Shown: positions 12,201 through 22,843 of the stretch, piece by piece
Numbering within the stretch: the stretch's first letter is position 1
How the letters are laid out: each line of letters starts with the position of its first letter
Translations under genes and position numbers: made by a program
Source: Capitulum mitella
Taxonomy: Eukaryota > Arthropoda > Thecostraca > Pollicipedomorpha > Pollicipedidae
DNA: 64,000 nt
Assembly: GCA_030062745.1 (NCBI GenBank)
Contig: CP099848.1
Span: 17,719,081 to 17,783,080 of the forward strand
Reading direction: 5' to 3'
The notes under the pieces: model-generated
The model's input: the letters and a program-made list of their open reading frames with translations, nothing else
Database searches by the model: none
Told to the model about the DNA's origin: nothing

Positions 12201-12414
12201 TGTAGGGCCTGGGCGTTCGGTGCTGACACCTGGTGTCGGTTTCAGGCAGCTGGACGCGGCGCTGCAGGACCTGAATGAGGCGCTCCGTCTGGCTCCGGAC
12301 AACAGAGACGTGCGGCGCACGCTGCTCCAGGTGCGGGACCAGATCCAGCACCCGGAGCGAGGGCAGCGCGCTCAGCTTCTCGGCTCAATGGACCCTCTGC
12401 TCGCCCAGTGCTAG
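184..12414 (+). CDS. TANC: TANC-family scaffold protein (TANC1/2, Drosophila rolling pebbles), partial at 5' end, 15 predicted exons
   Basis: Predicted join: 184-292, 897-1031, 4403-4621, 4985-5119, 5597-5704, 6185-6442, 6725-6858, 7148-7427, 7753-9143, 9574-9871, 10142-10323, 10640-10809, 11342-11537, 11926-12026, 12246-12414. All junctions are AG/GT and every phase agrees, giving about 1294 codons. Order of parts: Ser/Gly-rich disordered region (to about residue 235); P-loop module with Walker A GSVGTGKT (about residue 290) and Walker B LMVVDG (about 445); STAND/winged-helix-like region; roughly ten ankyrin repeats (about 775-1140); TPR-like helices (about 1145-1275). I recognise this order, and stretches such as [15 protein letters not shown] and WLKLIVTVR, as TANC family. 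Known family members are large scaffolds: postsynaptic density in vertebrates, myoblast fusion in flies. The start codon lies left of the window. Vertebrate TANCs have a long tail after the TPRs; this one stops soon after. The first and fifth exons are the least certain. Confidence 0.9.
897..1031 (+). CDS. TANC: TANC exon b (basic, disordered N-terminal part)
   Basis: It is bounded by CTGCAG| and G|GTGAGT, 135 nt, phase 1 to phase 1. It encodes a basic stretch including [20 protein letters not shown] and [13 protein letters not shown]. An identical acceptor context (CTGCAG|GTCTGAC) occurs exactly 30 bp upstream with its AG at 865-866. Using it would add ten codons in frame without a stop. Confidence 0.65.
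1032..4402 (+). other. TANC intron of 3.4 kb without convincing extra exon
   Basis: Phases of the flanking exons join directly. Inside are short open frames, no clear domain, and the pentamer repeat at 3531-3745. A small missed exon of a multiple of 3 nt cannot be excluded. Confidence 0.5.
3531..3745 (+). repeat. Degenerate pentamer tandem repeat (ACCAG/ACCCG)n in TANC intron
   Basis: Roughly 40 units of a 5-bp motif, read as CCAGA, CCCGA and variants, go from CCAGACCAGACC at the left to CCCGACCCGACC at the right. Long ORFs on both strands here (for example 3368-4039) are artefacts of a repeat free of stop codons. Confidence 0.9.
4403..4621 (+). CDS. TANC: TANC exon c (Ser-rich, [11 protein letters not shown] motif)
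   Basis: The acceptor is CCGTTTGCAG| and the donor is G|GTAGGT; 219 nt, phase 1 to 1. It encodes an acidic start ([11 protein letters not shown]), the short hydrophobic motif [11 protein letters not shown] that I recall from TANC N-termini, then a Ser/Arg-rich tract ending [13 protein letters not shown]. Codon third positions are overwhelmingly G or C, unlike the flanking intron. Confidence 0.75.
4985..5119 (+). CDS. TANC: TANC exon d (Ser-rich linker)
   Basis: The acceptor is CCGTTTCAG| and the donor is G|GTGAGT; 135 nt, phase 1 to 1. It encodes [18 protein letters not shown], a Ser/Met-rich run and [12 protein letters not shown]. The RRNSV segment has the form of a basophilic kinase site, which is an inference only. 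Confidence 0.75.
5597..5704 (+). CDS. TANC: TANC exon e, tentative
   Basis: The acceptor is ACGCAG| and the donor is AAAG|GTGGGT; 108 nt, open and phase-compatible on both sides. The encoded residues ([20 protein letters not shown] onward) are not a stretch I recognise. It is supported by phase, G/C third positions and splice signals. Skipping it would also keep the frame. Confidence 0.45.
6185..6442 (+). CDS. TANC: TANC exon f: P-loop (Walker A) start of NTPase module
   Basis: The acceptor is CCGCCGCAG| and the donor is AAG|GTGCGG. It encodes RPLFFEVP, then [16 protein letters not shown], and the Walker A motif GSVGTGKT at 6346-6369 followed by [19 protein letters not shown]...E followed by the P-loop and LVE.SCFGR is the TANC NTPase signature. 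This is the strongest family anchor on the 5' side. Confidence 0.9.
6725..6858 (+). CDS. TANC: TANC exon g: NTPase module
   Basis: The acceptor is GATTGCAG| and the donor is CAG|GTGAGC; phase 1 in, phase 0 out. It encodes a glycine-rich insert, then [18 protein letters not shown]. The LVAYHFCQ strand continues directly into [14 protein letters not shown] of the next exon, as in TANC relatives. Confidence 0.85.
7148..7427 (+). CDS. TANC: TANC exon h: NTPase module with Walker B
   Basis: The acceptor is CTCCCCAG| and the donor is G|GTGAGT. It encodes [45 protein letters not shown] and the Walker B-like strand [15 protein letters not shown] at 7382-7426. The order of these motifs matches the TANC P-loop domain. 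Confidence 0.92.
7753..9143 (+). CDS. TANC: TANC exon i: C-terminal half of STAND module and first ankyrin repeats
   Basis: This is the largest exon (1391 nt), acceptor GCTGCAG|, donor GAG|GTGGGT. The first part has [38 protein letters not shown] and [15 protein letters not shown], all TANC landmarks. From about 8690 it contains ankyrin repeats, with motifs such as [22 protein letters not shown] and [18 protein letters not shown] tandem block [16 protein letters not shown] ends the exon. Codon bias is extreme G/C at third positions. The frame stays open into the intron to 9224, so the exon end rests on the donor and on continuation of ankyrin sequence in the next exon. Confidence 0.93.
9574..9871 (+). 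CDS. TANC: TANC exon j: ankyrin repeats
   Basis: The acceptor is GGCCACCAG| and the donor is G|GTGAGT. It encodes three ankyrin repeats with clear landmarks: [40 protein letters not shown] and [20 protein letters not shown]. An upstream in-frame ATG at 9544 is in the intron and is not needed. Confidence 0.92.
10142..10323 (+). CDS. TANC: TANC exon k: ankyrin repeats
   Basis: The acceptor is CGCCCCCGCAG| and the donor is ACG|GTGAGT. It encodes [20 protein letters not shown] followed by [12 protein letters not shown] and [16 protein letters not shown], two more ankyrin repeats. Phase 1 in, phase 0 out. Confidence 0.92.
10456..10625 (+). repeat. Degenerate TCTGACC/TCTGATC tandem repeat at 3' end of TANC intron
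   Basis: Many imperfect units of the type CTGATCTCCCTCTGACCGAT run through the intron to within about 15 bp of the exon acceptor at 10640. Confidence 0.75.
10640..10809 (+). CDS. TANC: TANC exon l: last ankyrin repeats
   Basis: The acceptor is GTGAACAG| and the donor is AT|GTGAGT (phase 2). It encodes [40 protein letters not shown] and [10 protein letters not shown], the last ankyrin repeats before the TPR region. A degenerate (TCTGACC)-type tandem repeat fills the intron right up to the acceptor. Confidence 0.9.
11342..11537 (+). CDS. TANC: TANC exon m: first TPR-like helices
   Basis: The acceptor is CGATTAG| and the donor is GGA|GTAAGT. It encodes [33 protein letters not shown] and [17 protein letters not shown]. 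The pattern of a helix pair followed by NLSRC.RK is shared with TANC TPRs. Confidence 0.92.
11926..12026 (+). CDS. TANC: TANC exon n: TPR-like repeat
   Basis: The acceptor is CTTCCTCAG| and the donor is AAAA|GTGAGT. It encodes [20 protein letters not shown] then [14 protein letters not shown], a TPR consensus-like A/F/RA.A pattern. Confidence 0.88.
12246..12414 (+). CDS. TANC: TANC terminal coding exon: last TPR and stop
   Basis: The acceptor is GGTTTCAG|. It encodes [20 protein letters not shown] and [13 protein letters not shown], a canonical TPR, then a short tail ending MDPLLAQC and TAG at 12412-12414. There is no donor-like GT before the stop that would obviously extend the protein. Confidence 0.88.
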
Positions 12415-13345
12415 TCTGGCCTGGGCTGGCTTGCGCTGGCTCGGCCTGGGCTGGCCGGTCCGCGTTGGCCAGCGAATCGTCCGGCGCCTTAGGGAAACGC
12501 GCCTGTTGTGCCAAAGACGAACGCGGAGAGTACTGGTCGTACCCGCTTTCCCACGTATTTACGTTCTGGGCGCTGCGTGCTGGGCGAGGCAGCTCGTTTT
12601 GGGCTTATTTCGCGGGGTTGTGTTTTGTTTTCGCGTCATCAGTGTGGTTTCAGATGTAGGGGAGAGCGCTAGCGTTAAAGGCTCGTCGGTGCTAGTTGCA
12701 GCTGTACGACTCTGTTAAGGCTGATTCCGCTTTCGTCGACGCCGATTGTTGTTGATAACGCTTCGCGTATCGGGGACTCCTCATAGGTAGCTGCGATGTT
12801 TTTCATTGCGCGTGATGACTTGATGCGTCGTGTGACAAGATTTCCACGTAAGGTGCCGGAGGTCCGTCCGTCCCGAGCCGGAGCCGTGCCCGTACGGGCC
12901 AGACAGACCGCGTGACGGCGTGCTGTTTAGTTGTCTTGTGCGCGCCTGCCTGGCGCCGTTCTGGCAGCTTCCATCGCCGGCGGAGCAGTGTGTTCGGACG
13001 TCCGCCGATGGACCACGCGTTGTCCAGGATGTCTGTTCGGAGCGTGCGTCCTTCGGCCGGGGGTGGGAGGCGCGCTCTCCGGCCCAACTGCACTGTGAGT
13101 GATGATCTGGCGGTCGCAGCGGTGCTGCTAGTCGCTGAGTGTTGAGCTGTGAAGGGTGCGCGTGGTGTGACGCCTCGGCCGTGGTCAGCACCGAGACGGC
13201 TGGCTGCGTGCCGATTTAAGGTGAAGGCGGGCCGGGTGCGGTCCGGCCCGCCATGTGATAAGATTTGTCGTCCGACCTTCTTTGTTGTTTTAGTAGCGAT
13301 ATCCTCACCATGTTTATGACCAATAAACCAGATGAAGAAAAAATC
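12415..13345 (+). other. TANC: Probable 3' UTR of TANC gene
   Basis: The sequence after the stop stays GC-rich until about 13.25 kb, then drops sharply in GC. The first good AATAAA follows at 13322-13327. No convincing coding sequence is seen here. The extent is inferred from the signal and the composition shift. Confidence 0.55.
13322..13327 (+). promoter_or_regulatory. Candidate polyadenylation signal AATAAA (TANC)
   Basis: AATAAA lies about 910 bp after the TANC stop codon, at the transition from GC-rich to AT-rich sequence. Confidence 0.5.
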
Positions 13346-14206
13346 GCCAGGACTTTCTGTTGAAATTTGACAGAAGTCACATGGCTTTTGTTGAACCAGA
13401 ACTACGGTGCGATAAGCACATCAGTACATCGTCGGACATAGTTGCCTCGGACAGACATCCATATTTTAGCCCTGTCAGATTAGATGGAGGATCATTTGGA
13501 TACGAAAAGTACGGCTATTGGAGATCTTAACAAATCGACAGGTATCTAAAACGTTCTCATTTAACGGCAGTCCATTGCCGAGAACTTCGTGGGTGATAAG
13601 CTGGAGGTCTGGGCCGTTTGGGCTGTTCGGAGGAGCACACGTGTCCAGAAGACGACCATGCGGTTCTCTGAGTTGTCTGGGAGAGCACATTTGTCCAGAA
13701 CGGTCATTCAAACGAGGCTCGTCTGATGTTCATGGCAGACAGGTCAGACAGCAGACCCACACCGGTTGTTTCGGGGCACGACAAGCAGCATAAGTATTCA
13801 GACATGATGTAAGTCCGTAATGGTATTTTTACCCAGCTGTTGATGAGGTTCTTCGGAGCTTACGTAAGTATAATGGGTATGGGTAATAGTTATAAAGTCC
13901 CAAATGTTTTGATATCGCGCCATATGCATTTGCCAATGATCCCACTGACGAAGGTTTATCAAACTGCGCCGAAATACTTGGGCTTTTATAACATCAGATT
14001 CATTATACTCACCTATAGTCCAAAAAACTTGATCATTTATTCAGACATGAGGACAGGACGTTAACAGACCCCCACTGACGACACCAGGGAGTGAGGAAGT
14101 ACGGTAATTTTCGAAATTGGCGCGCGTGCTGGCCCGCAGTAAAAACGCCACGCATCACGGCGCAACCGAGGAGAGCAATGAGACCCATAGCTCCACAGGC
14201 AGCAGA

Positions 14207-14545
14207 CTAGTGCTCGATTCCATCGGATTCATAATCAATTCCGAATCGACTCCGTTCCGGCCAGCCAGAATCGAAATCTATTCGACTGGTGAGTGCTGGA
14301 TTCAGAGTCGGAACTGAGTCGCACGATGGTATACGGAAACAGAACTGGAATCGGCTCCTATTGTTCAATCCAATGTAATTGATCCTAGTGGGATCGATTC
14401 CAGAATCGATGCATTTCATTTCGAATTGGATTGGGAATCAGTGCGTTTTTGGGAAACCGGTTGAATCAGAATCAGAACCGATTCTGACAGTAATGAGTCA
14501 AATTCGGAATCGATTTCCCCCAAAGTGGAATCAGAATCTACACTT
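14207..14545. repeat. Degenerate GATTCC/GGAATC self-complementary repeat
   Basis: Many spaced copies of GATTCC, GAATCG and GGAATC in both orientations (for example GATCGATTCCAGAATCGATG at 14390-14409) make the stretch rich in short inverted repeats. No ORF of interest. The flanking stretch 13346-14206 holds nothing I recognise. Confidence 0.7.
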
Positions 14546-17500
14546 CTTCAGCGTCAAGATTCCAAAAAATGTTGTATGTATTATAGTTATCTACATCCAT
14601 CATTGCCTGCGAATCCAGTTGCCGCAATTTTGTCTTACATCTACATCTGCGGCCTTTTATCTTGTTTCGGGATAGCTTCATGGGTAACGCAACTGACAAG
14701 AGCGCGATCCACCCGTTACTTGATGACATCAGTTCCGGGTATCTGTTGCTTGTTTTCGTGCCGGATTAACACTACTTTCAAGCCAGCGTGTTTTTATGTA
14801 TATACGTAGGCCTTGTGATGAAGTTTTTGTTTCAGGGACTCTGTGTCAGCCCACCAAATGAAGCTGCAGCTGCCTACTGGCCAGTGCGCGGTATTATTAA
14901 ATCAGGACTGCGGCGAACAGGCATTAGCTTGCGTCGTCCAGTCTCCTGGTGTCGGAGTGCTCGGACCCACGTAAACACGCTGCTGGTCTCAGGAGGCGCA
15001 CCTGAAAGCTCTGCCGGATTAGCCCGTCCGTCTGGTGCATGGAAAAAAGACTCGAGGAAATGGACAGATATATCCCACTGTCTGCACGACCCAGTCATGG
15101 GTGTGAGCAGGAATGTCTTCACCCTATGCAGTGTTTAGGCTAGTTTTCAATATGTTTATCCCACACCGAAATCAACTTTTTCCACTGAAGCACATGCTGG
15201 GAATACTTTTTAACTCACTGTCAGTTAACTCGAAAAATATTCACCGTATTTTGTTTATCATTCTGTTAAGCCACGACTGACACTGGTGCTGCGCATCCCA
15301 TATTTTCAACATGTATTCGCCAAAAGCGAAGTGTGTATTAACACGCGCACTGGAAGGGACACTTTTGTATATCCCCCACCTGTTTTCCTTGAATATCTCG
15401 AGAACGGATCGGAGCTGGCCGCTACTACATTGTGATATTTATATCAATTAAATTTCTCGTCGATTGACGCAAAAAAGAAAATCGGCTCGAAATTTTTCAA
15501 GTTTGGAGCACATAAAGTCGAACAATCATAACCAAAATAACGGATGTAGCAGACAAACAGGATTTTTGCGAGAGGAAAGGCGTTTTATGAAAGACGATCG
15601 TTTGACATTACCATCTGACATCGTTCGGGGATAATCGAGGATGACACCAAGAGCAAAGCCAGGGTCAATAGAGATGAAGGCCATCAAAGGTCAAGATCAA
15701 GATGTGGTGTAATTCAGATTTGCTTTGCAACATGTCGATTTGTTTGAAATATGTATTGAAAGAACTTAATGAAACACGTTTGGGTATATTGGTAAGTGTA
15801 TACATACCTACGTATACATATATGTATATGCATACATATATGTGTATGATGTTTACGTTTTACAAAAATCAAATCATGCACTTGGGCTCATTATAACGAA
15901 ATCACTTTTGTGCAAGCAGTTCACATAAAATTCACTTTAGGTTAAAACTTCATCCAAGGTCAATGACCTCGCCTCACCCCATTTGACTTTGCGGAGGTCA
16001 GTGAACGCTGAAAGTGACTAAATGTACCGATGTTCGCAATCTTTGCTGAACGTACGCCAAATGATGCGTTTAACGCATTTTTCAAAAATAATAAAATAAC
16101 GTCATAGGCCTATGACCTGACATGGCCTCGACCCGAACATTTCACTCAAGACGCCATGTGAATGGAATTTGTCTTAGTCCACGTTTTGACGCTCTAACAT
16201 GCGCACATTTCCCGTTTCGTCCGAAAAGCCGTACGGAAGGGCCTGTGCGGGCAAAGGAAGTACCCAAAGTTGATATTTTCGGCCTCATTTGTCCTTAAAG
16301 ATATTGACTGATGGTTATGAACAGTGCACACAATGTAACTCATACTAACTCTACTATTCCCTTAAAATTTCGTGTTTCTAGCTCTTTCCGTTTTCGAGAT
16401 CGGAGGGAGGCACAAAAGTGCCCCCGTCCAGTGAGCATTATGGCGAAAGCCCCTTCCACTGCGCATGTGAATGCCACAACGGTATAAACAGCAGAACATC
16501 AATCAGGTTACCGAACGGAAATATAACCAGTGCCAGATAAGCACCACAACTATCGTCAACCAACTAGCTACATGCCTAGTTTATTCATGCATTAGGGATT
16601 GGACGGTGGAGCCAAACCTGGGCGGTTGCCCTTACCTGCCGCCTTTGCTACAGCCCTCTTGGTACTCATCGTTGAGCGAAACATCTCGCAGCACTGATAT
16701 TTCAGGTCGTGCTATGGGTAACCGATGTCTTTTAAGTGCCTCTCAGTTGAGTGTCGTATCCCGTTGTAGGTTGATGGCTCGAATGGTGGCCCATCTGCTT
16801 TGTTCATCTGCTTTGTTAAAAAACCGCACAGATATCCATTCATCTTGATCGATGAAATATCCAAAAGGCGATGCCTTTCCAGTTTCGATTTCAAAAAAAT
16901 CCGTGAATTTCTTTAGGTTTATTTCTGGTTTTCTTTCTCGTTGCTTTCGGAATTGGACCTCGTATAAACTTGCCCGCATCTTTCATCATTCCTCGTACAG
17001 ACGATTTCATGTCAGGGTCATCGGCCAAACCTAGGTCTCTAGGACAAACCAAGGGATTTCACGGTTAGTCAGGCCTGGGTTTGGCAACGGGGAATCTCAA
17101 TAATGGTACCATGCCAATTGTGATCGATCAAATACGAACGTTTTTGCTGCATTCACTGGCATCATTTTTTTAATTAGCGACGGAGATAAAACTTTTGTTA
17201 ATATAATATTATACAACAATATACATATAAATGTGCGGTTAATTGACTAGGCTATGGCTCGGCCATTAACTTTATACTCGCTCGCTCCTAGTGTAATATT
17301 TATTAATGAAAGCAAAATAGCAAAACGGAATGTTACGTAAAAGAAATTACGACCTTTAATTTTCAGACCACCGAGGAAGCTGAAAACTATGGACCTTTGC
17401 GCCAGTGCAACAAAAACTTACGAACCACTCCGTTGTACCCATCCAAAGCTATCTTGTTTTTCATTGCGATTTCTAGGACTGCCACACGTTGCCAATAAAG

Positions 17501-17940
17501 CCTGGTTGATTTCGTCCCGCGCCTGTCCGGACCAGGCCAAAAACTGGCTATCGCATTCCGCACTCACTTGCCACTCCGAACGCTACACAGATGCAGGTGC
17601 AATGTGATTTGGGCTTAACCCAGCACTGATTAGGAACTCAGTGTCATATTGAACCTAAGATTTGTTAACTATTGTTGTTATATATATGCTGTTGTTGTTA
17701 CTGTTATATAAGATACATACTGTCATTGTCATATATGCTTAACCCGCGCACGACCGTCGGTCGGCGACGATCACGCCCGACTGGGGGTAGGCCGTCCCCC
17801 TCTAACTCACGAACGGTTGGTCGCACGATAAAAAGAAGCACATCGTTGGAAAGCTTGTGACGAGTAGAGCTCGAAACTGGTCCCATTTTTAGTTTTAGGT
17901 AATTTAATATTATACATATAATATATAACCATAAATATTT
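14546..17940. other. AT-rich intergenic DNA, no gene seen
   Basis: Only short open frames without domains or coding bias. It contains scattered AGGTCA/TGACCT words around 15.9-16.1 kb and simple TA/TG-rich runs near 15.8 and 17.2-17.7 kb. Confidence 0.6.
15955..16010. promoter_or_regulatory. Two nuclear-receptor IR1-like sites (ecdysone-response-element-like)
   Basis: AGGTCAATGACCT at 15957-15969 is a perfect IR1 palindrome, and AGGTCAGTGAACG at 15995-16007 is an imperfect one. The IR1 form RGGTCANTGACCY is the known EcR/USP binding form. Here it sits in gene-free, AGGTCA-rich repeat DNA, so function is unproven. Confidence 0.35.
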
Positions 17941-17953
17941 TGATATTACCTAA

Positions 17954-18031
17954 ATAGCAATTTATGTCCTATATATGTTTTCTTATATATATATATAGGA
18001 CATAGCAATTTATGTCCTATATATGTTTTCT
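17954..18031 (+). repeat. 30-bp direct repeat (48-bp period) around a TA tract
   Basis: The 30-bp word starting ATAGCAATTTATGTCCTATA occurs at 17954-17983 and 18002-18031, separated by an 18-bp TA-rich tract. TAGGACATA and TATGTCCTA form a small inverted repeat across the junction. Confidence 0.85.
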
Positions 18032-21000
18032 CATAGCCGACTGCATGAGACCGGGAAACGGCCTGAATCTCAAGGGCTGTGACTAATAACGCATAGGTAA
18101 AGGCACCAGCGCACAAGTAAAGATCCGCAGACGCCGATACACGTCTAATTTCTCAGATCTGTTTAATATATACGCCGAAGCGTTGAGTTAAAGACGCGGC
18201 AAATTTCGCGCTGTTAGCGGGCGCCGCAGCCGTACGCAGTAAGAAATTAACGGGAACTAATTTTATCGTTGCTTTATTTTGTGACATAAGCATATCCATG
18301 TAAATTTCATTGATCTTAGTGATTTTTGTGATGGTTTCTCATGCTGAAATTTTGGAAAAATTCATTAGTTAACAATTTACACAAATGGCGGAGCTTTATT
18401 TGCAAGAACCTGTTTGTTTCGAAAATATGCAATTTTTAAAAAAAAACTTCAGGTTCTTGGTATTACATACGTCTGTGCAGGACAGTTCTGCCATTTTCTA
18501 CGCATTCTGAATAATTCATCGGTGATTTTGACGGTGGCACATTTTGGCTCACAGCAGTTATTCGTGACCTGACCTCAGGTCAATGGCTGGAAGTCATTGA
18601 TACTTTGCCCAATGATGGTAACTAGGTGCCCGCTTCACTCCACACTGAAAATGTTGTGAAGAATCCCCCCAATTTCCGAAAAAAGACGATAGGTGTTCAA
18701 AATGGGCTTGACCTTAAGTCAATGACCCGGAAAATTCCGAAAAATCTGAGACAGCAGGTTTATTGCATCTATGAAGATCACCATACCTGAAAGTATTACT
18801 GTGATATCTTGTTTTCCGAAAACGTTACAAGGCGCTAAACTTTTTGGACATAGGTCCGTTTGCCCTGACCTAAGTCAGACATCTGACTTGACCTGAGGTC
18901 AGAACTTTGACACAAGATGTAAAAATGATCAAGCAAAAGGTACACGAAGTTTCGTGGCTCTGTATTTGTTCGTTCTCTCGCAATCCTAGAAAAACCTGAG
19001 GGGTCAACTGCCCCCCCCCCCACCAGTCGGGGGCGGGCTAATATTATTATGTATTTCTAAAGAATATTCATTATTATTATTACCATTATTGTAACCCGGA
19101 TATTTCTACACCTCCCATTTATCTGGGCATAATATTTCCTCTGCGTCTTCCAGCGATCAATTATAAGATTTCAGTAAAAAAGAATCTGAAATAATTAAAT
19201 AGTTTTACAGAAATAAAGCCATTAAGATATGTCTTTTGGGATGAATGTTACAAATTTTTCGGGAAAAATAACCGGGATCAAAGCATGCTAGAAGAATTCG
19301 GCTAATTCACCATTGTGAAAACAGCAACACAACAAACATGCTCAGATTTGTTGGAGCACGTGCGTTCTCCATCCCTCTCGAAAGAATCAGCGGTGGGTAT
19401 AAAACCAGGGAAAACAAGTCAGTGACAGTGCCTGAGAAGTGGACCTTTCCCGGTTCTGCAAAGCCCAGGTGGCTAGCATTCGGCAAACCACGGAGGCATG
19501 TTTTGACATCACTGATGCTCCGGTGAGAATGTAGCTTTGCGGATGCCGTGTAGCCAGCTGTTTGATTGCCACACACTAAATCCAGTAGAGCTGCCATTCT
19601 GTAACAGGTAGTGAGTGAATCGCTGGAGGTCCAAGAGGTCAAGTTCTACGCCGTTGGCAAGACAAACAATAGCCGTAGCTACCTATCGCTTTGAAACTAA
19701 TGTAGGCCAGAGCTCCCTAGACGTATCCACTAATGCGCCATAGGCCGGATCGCATCGTGACAGTGATGATAACGTGATGCAATTTCTGGAAAGCTGGCTT
19801 TCAGGACTGATAATTTAGAACGCATTTCGTCGGGAGACGGATGATTTCAGTCATTTCATTCCGGCCAGACGCCACACTCGTAAGGTACAAATTTACTTGT
19901 GTAGGTGGATAACGTTGGTTACTTCAATGAAGCATAGGTGTCAGCTCTGTTTTCCACCAATCCTGACGGTGCTCAGCACGATGCACGGGCCCTGTTCAGG
20001 GCGGTTACGATCTACGTTGCCCACTTTTGTCGTGCCTTTTAGTACTCTTGTTGGTGAGTTAGTGCTTTCGAGTTGGTTGGTGTTAGTGCTTTCGTCAGTG
20101 AATTGGTAGTAAAGCTCAGAAAATTAAACTATGTAAATAAACTAAACTATGTAGTAAACTATGCATTATCAAATTAGCTGTAAGATTCCGAGCCTGATTA
20201 CACGTATTCGCAAAAGTAGCGGCCAGAGCAACCATTTCACGATGAACTGGGAAACTCCACAAAGCTCTTTTTCCCGTACCCATCATGTTAGCACACATTT
20301 CCTTATTACTGCCCCCCCCTCCCCAGGACCCAAAAACTACCCGTCCGATTTGATCACAACGAATGACAATCGATTCGCAGTGACGTAAACTACATTTTCA
20401 CAAGCAAAAAAATTTTGTAAGGGATGAACACAGGGGAAGCCAGAAAAGAAGTATTTTACGCATTATAACTCCGATGTTTATCGGCTGATTTTGATGCAGA
20501 TGGAGTAAATCGAGAGACAATCGATAGGATTTTCCCTTGAGCACTTTCGTTTGGAATTTTTAGAGAATTTATAGCCGTTCAAAGGCTTGGAATATGAGAG
20601 AAATATTTTTAAAAGCTCTATTTTATGATTATATGTTACATAATATATTATATGATACATTTCAAAAATGACTTTGAAGTTTTTGCTAGTCATTCTTTAC
20701 TTTACAAGTACGAATCGTATTGCATTCCTCATAAAATGTTGGCATAGGAGGCGCCAGGGATGTGGAAAAGGGGAACTGTCATGGTCTCACGCTCATCGTC
20801 ATTTAACGACTTTTGGCTTTAAATGGCCTCAGACGACCTCAAAGGCACATGGAAGGACCTTGGGCCAATTTGATAGTGTTCGAAAACGTTCCCAATCATT
20901 TAAATCGACTATACTTTTGAATGTCCTCTTTATTACTGTCGTAATATAAGGTACGCACGCGGAAATTTTATGTTATGGCCCCATGAACCGGCCTGATATC

Positions 21001-21040
21001 GACCTGGAACTTGCAACAAATGTAATTAACACTGTGTCGA
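18032..21040. other. AT-rich intergenic DNA with AGGTCA-type repeats, no gene seen
   Basis: Short non-coding-looking frames only. TGACCTNAGGTCA everted palindromes occur around 18570 and 18892, a C-run at 19011-19021 and a second one at 20312-20319. No domain recognised. Confidence 0.6.
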
Positions 21041-21041
21041 G

Positions 21042-21042
<1 letters not shown>

Positions 21043-21099
<57 letters not shown>

Positions 21100-21119
21100 G
21101 AAATATATAGAAGAAAACG

Positions 21120-21153
<34 letters not shown>

Positions 21154-21161
21154 CGTTTTCT
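21043..21161. repeat. Twin (TA)n microsatellite with flanking inverted repeat
   Basis: TA tracts lie at 21043-21096 and 21122-21151. AGAAAACGGAA (21112-21122) and TTCCGTTTTCT (21151-21161) are exact reverse complements around the second tract, so a cruciform or hairpin can form. Confidence 0.9.
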
Positions 21162-22843
21162 TTGTTTAAGAAACTGGCGTCAAAAATATGAACATTAACC
21201 CAAATTATGGCTTTCGAATTTCACCTCATCTCATCAAGTGATATGAGATCAATAAAAAATATTTGAGTATGTTTGTACATTTTTTGCCTATACACTCATT
21301 TCAGGTTTTAAGTTCAATCTTAAAAGCTAATTTTGGGAGCCGTTTTCCTTTTATCTTCCAGTGTGCCAAAATGGACAGAGATGTCTCCTATAAACGAAGC
21401 CTGGCTCAACCCCGGCGAAATATTGAAAATTTGACATAATACATAGGAAAAACAGGACGAAAAAGTAACAGGCTCCGTAACGATGTTTAACCTGGTACCG
21501 CCTGGCGTGTTTTTGTGCCCTCAACTGCATGGGGGTGTCAAAAAAGGGTTCAAGAAACTCCCCTTTGTCTCAGGATCTGACCGTCGCATCTGAATCGGTC
21601 TACCACCAATCGATAGCGATGAGTCTTGCGATTCAGAAAATACAATGTTAACCCTAACCACATGACTCATGATGTCACCGGTCACGTAAAACGCATGACA
21701 CGACGTCGGAAAAATTGACATCGGTTTGTACATCACATCATCGACGATACTGATCTTAAAGCCTTCAACTGGGTATCAAACGAAAGGTTAGAAACTTCAA
21801 CATCAGAGGCATGCCAAAATGTTAAAAGAATGTCGGGTCAGCGTCAACCTTGGTCAGGTTAAATACTGGTTTTACTTAACATACCAAAGATCGGTACTTG
21901 CAGCCGTTTTGATCCACGAGGCAAAATGGATGGAAGTGTAATCTGATTATCATTTTTGCATAACCTGCTTATCATCCAGTCAAGGTCAGTTTTGATCAGG
22001 TCAGGTAAGGATGCATTACTCTTTCCGACAAAGAGCAATAATTGTTCGCTGGGATTGTTAATTACGTCAAGTACAGAACTGAAATGACATCTCATGACAA
22101 TTTAACCTGAGTGGTATGCTCCTGGGTCAAGATCAAGCTAAGTCAGGACAAATAGTCATTTTTTTCTGACTAGAAACATTAATTGCTCTCTGCTGCTACT
22201 GACCGATCTTTCACAGACAATGTTGCATTTCATTTTGTGTTGACACCTACCTATGACGTGACTTGACATGACCTTCACGGTGCATTTGGTGAACCCTGCT
22301 AATAGGCGGATATAAATTTGCTTGTCTGGCTTGAACGATGGAGAAGGTCAGCGGCATTCACTTCCATCACCAACAATGCAGATCAGTCCAATTTTCATCA
22401 AGCATGTGACCTAGTATGACAACTGATGTTGGTGTGGACACCGTGTCCTTTGTAAATCCAAGTAATTCATGCGTTATATTCGCAAACAATATCAAAATGC
22501 GAAGCATGCTGGCGAAACCGCCCGAAGAACCGAAAACATGTATGCAAGAGTTCCTTATCACGTGATATCCTGATGACCTGACCCAGCGTGGAAATGGTTT
22601 TGATGTCAAAACACGTAAAATTGATTGAACAGGTGCTGAAAATTTGGTTGGGCTGACTCTAGCGTATCGGAAGTTATTCAAGAAAAACCGAGGCGGTGCC
22701 CTATTTGACATCCCCAGGCGGTGCCGGGTTAAAAACCTTTGAAATGGTGAGGAAAAAAATCGGAGAGAGTGTTTCTGGAGTGCCCGCCGACCCACGACGG
22801 AATACGGTTAAGCTCCGTGACGTTCAAGTTCAAATGTCCCTTA
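21162..22843. other. Intergenic DNA, no gene seen
   Basis: Short frames without coding character. Scattered TGACCT/AGGTCA words are present at 21.8-22.3 kb, consistent with old dispersed repeats. Confidence 0.55.
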
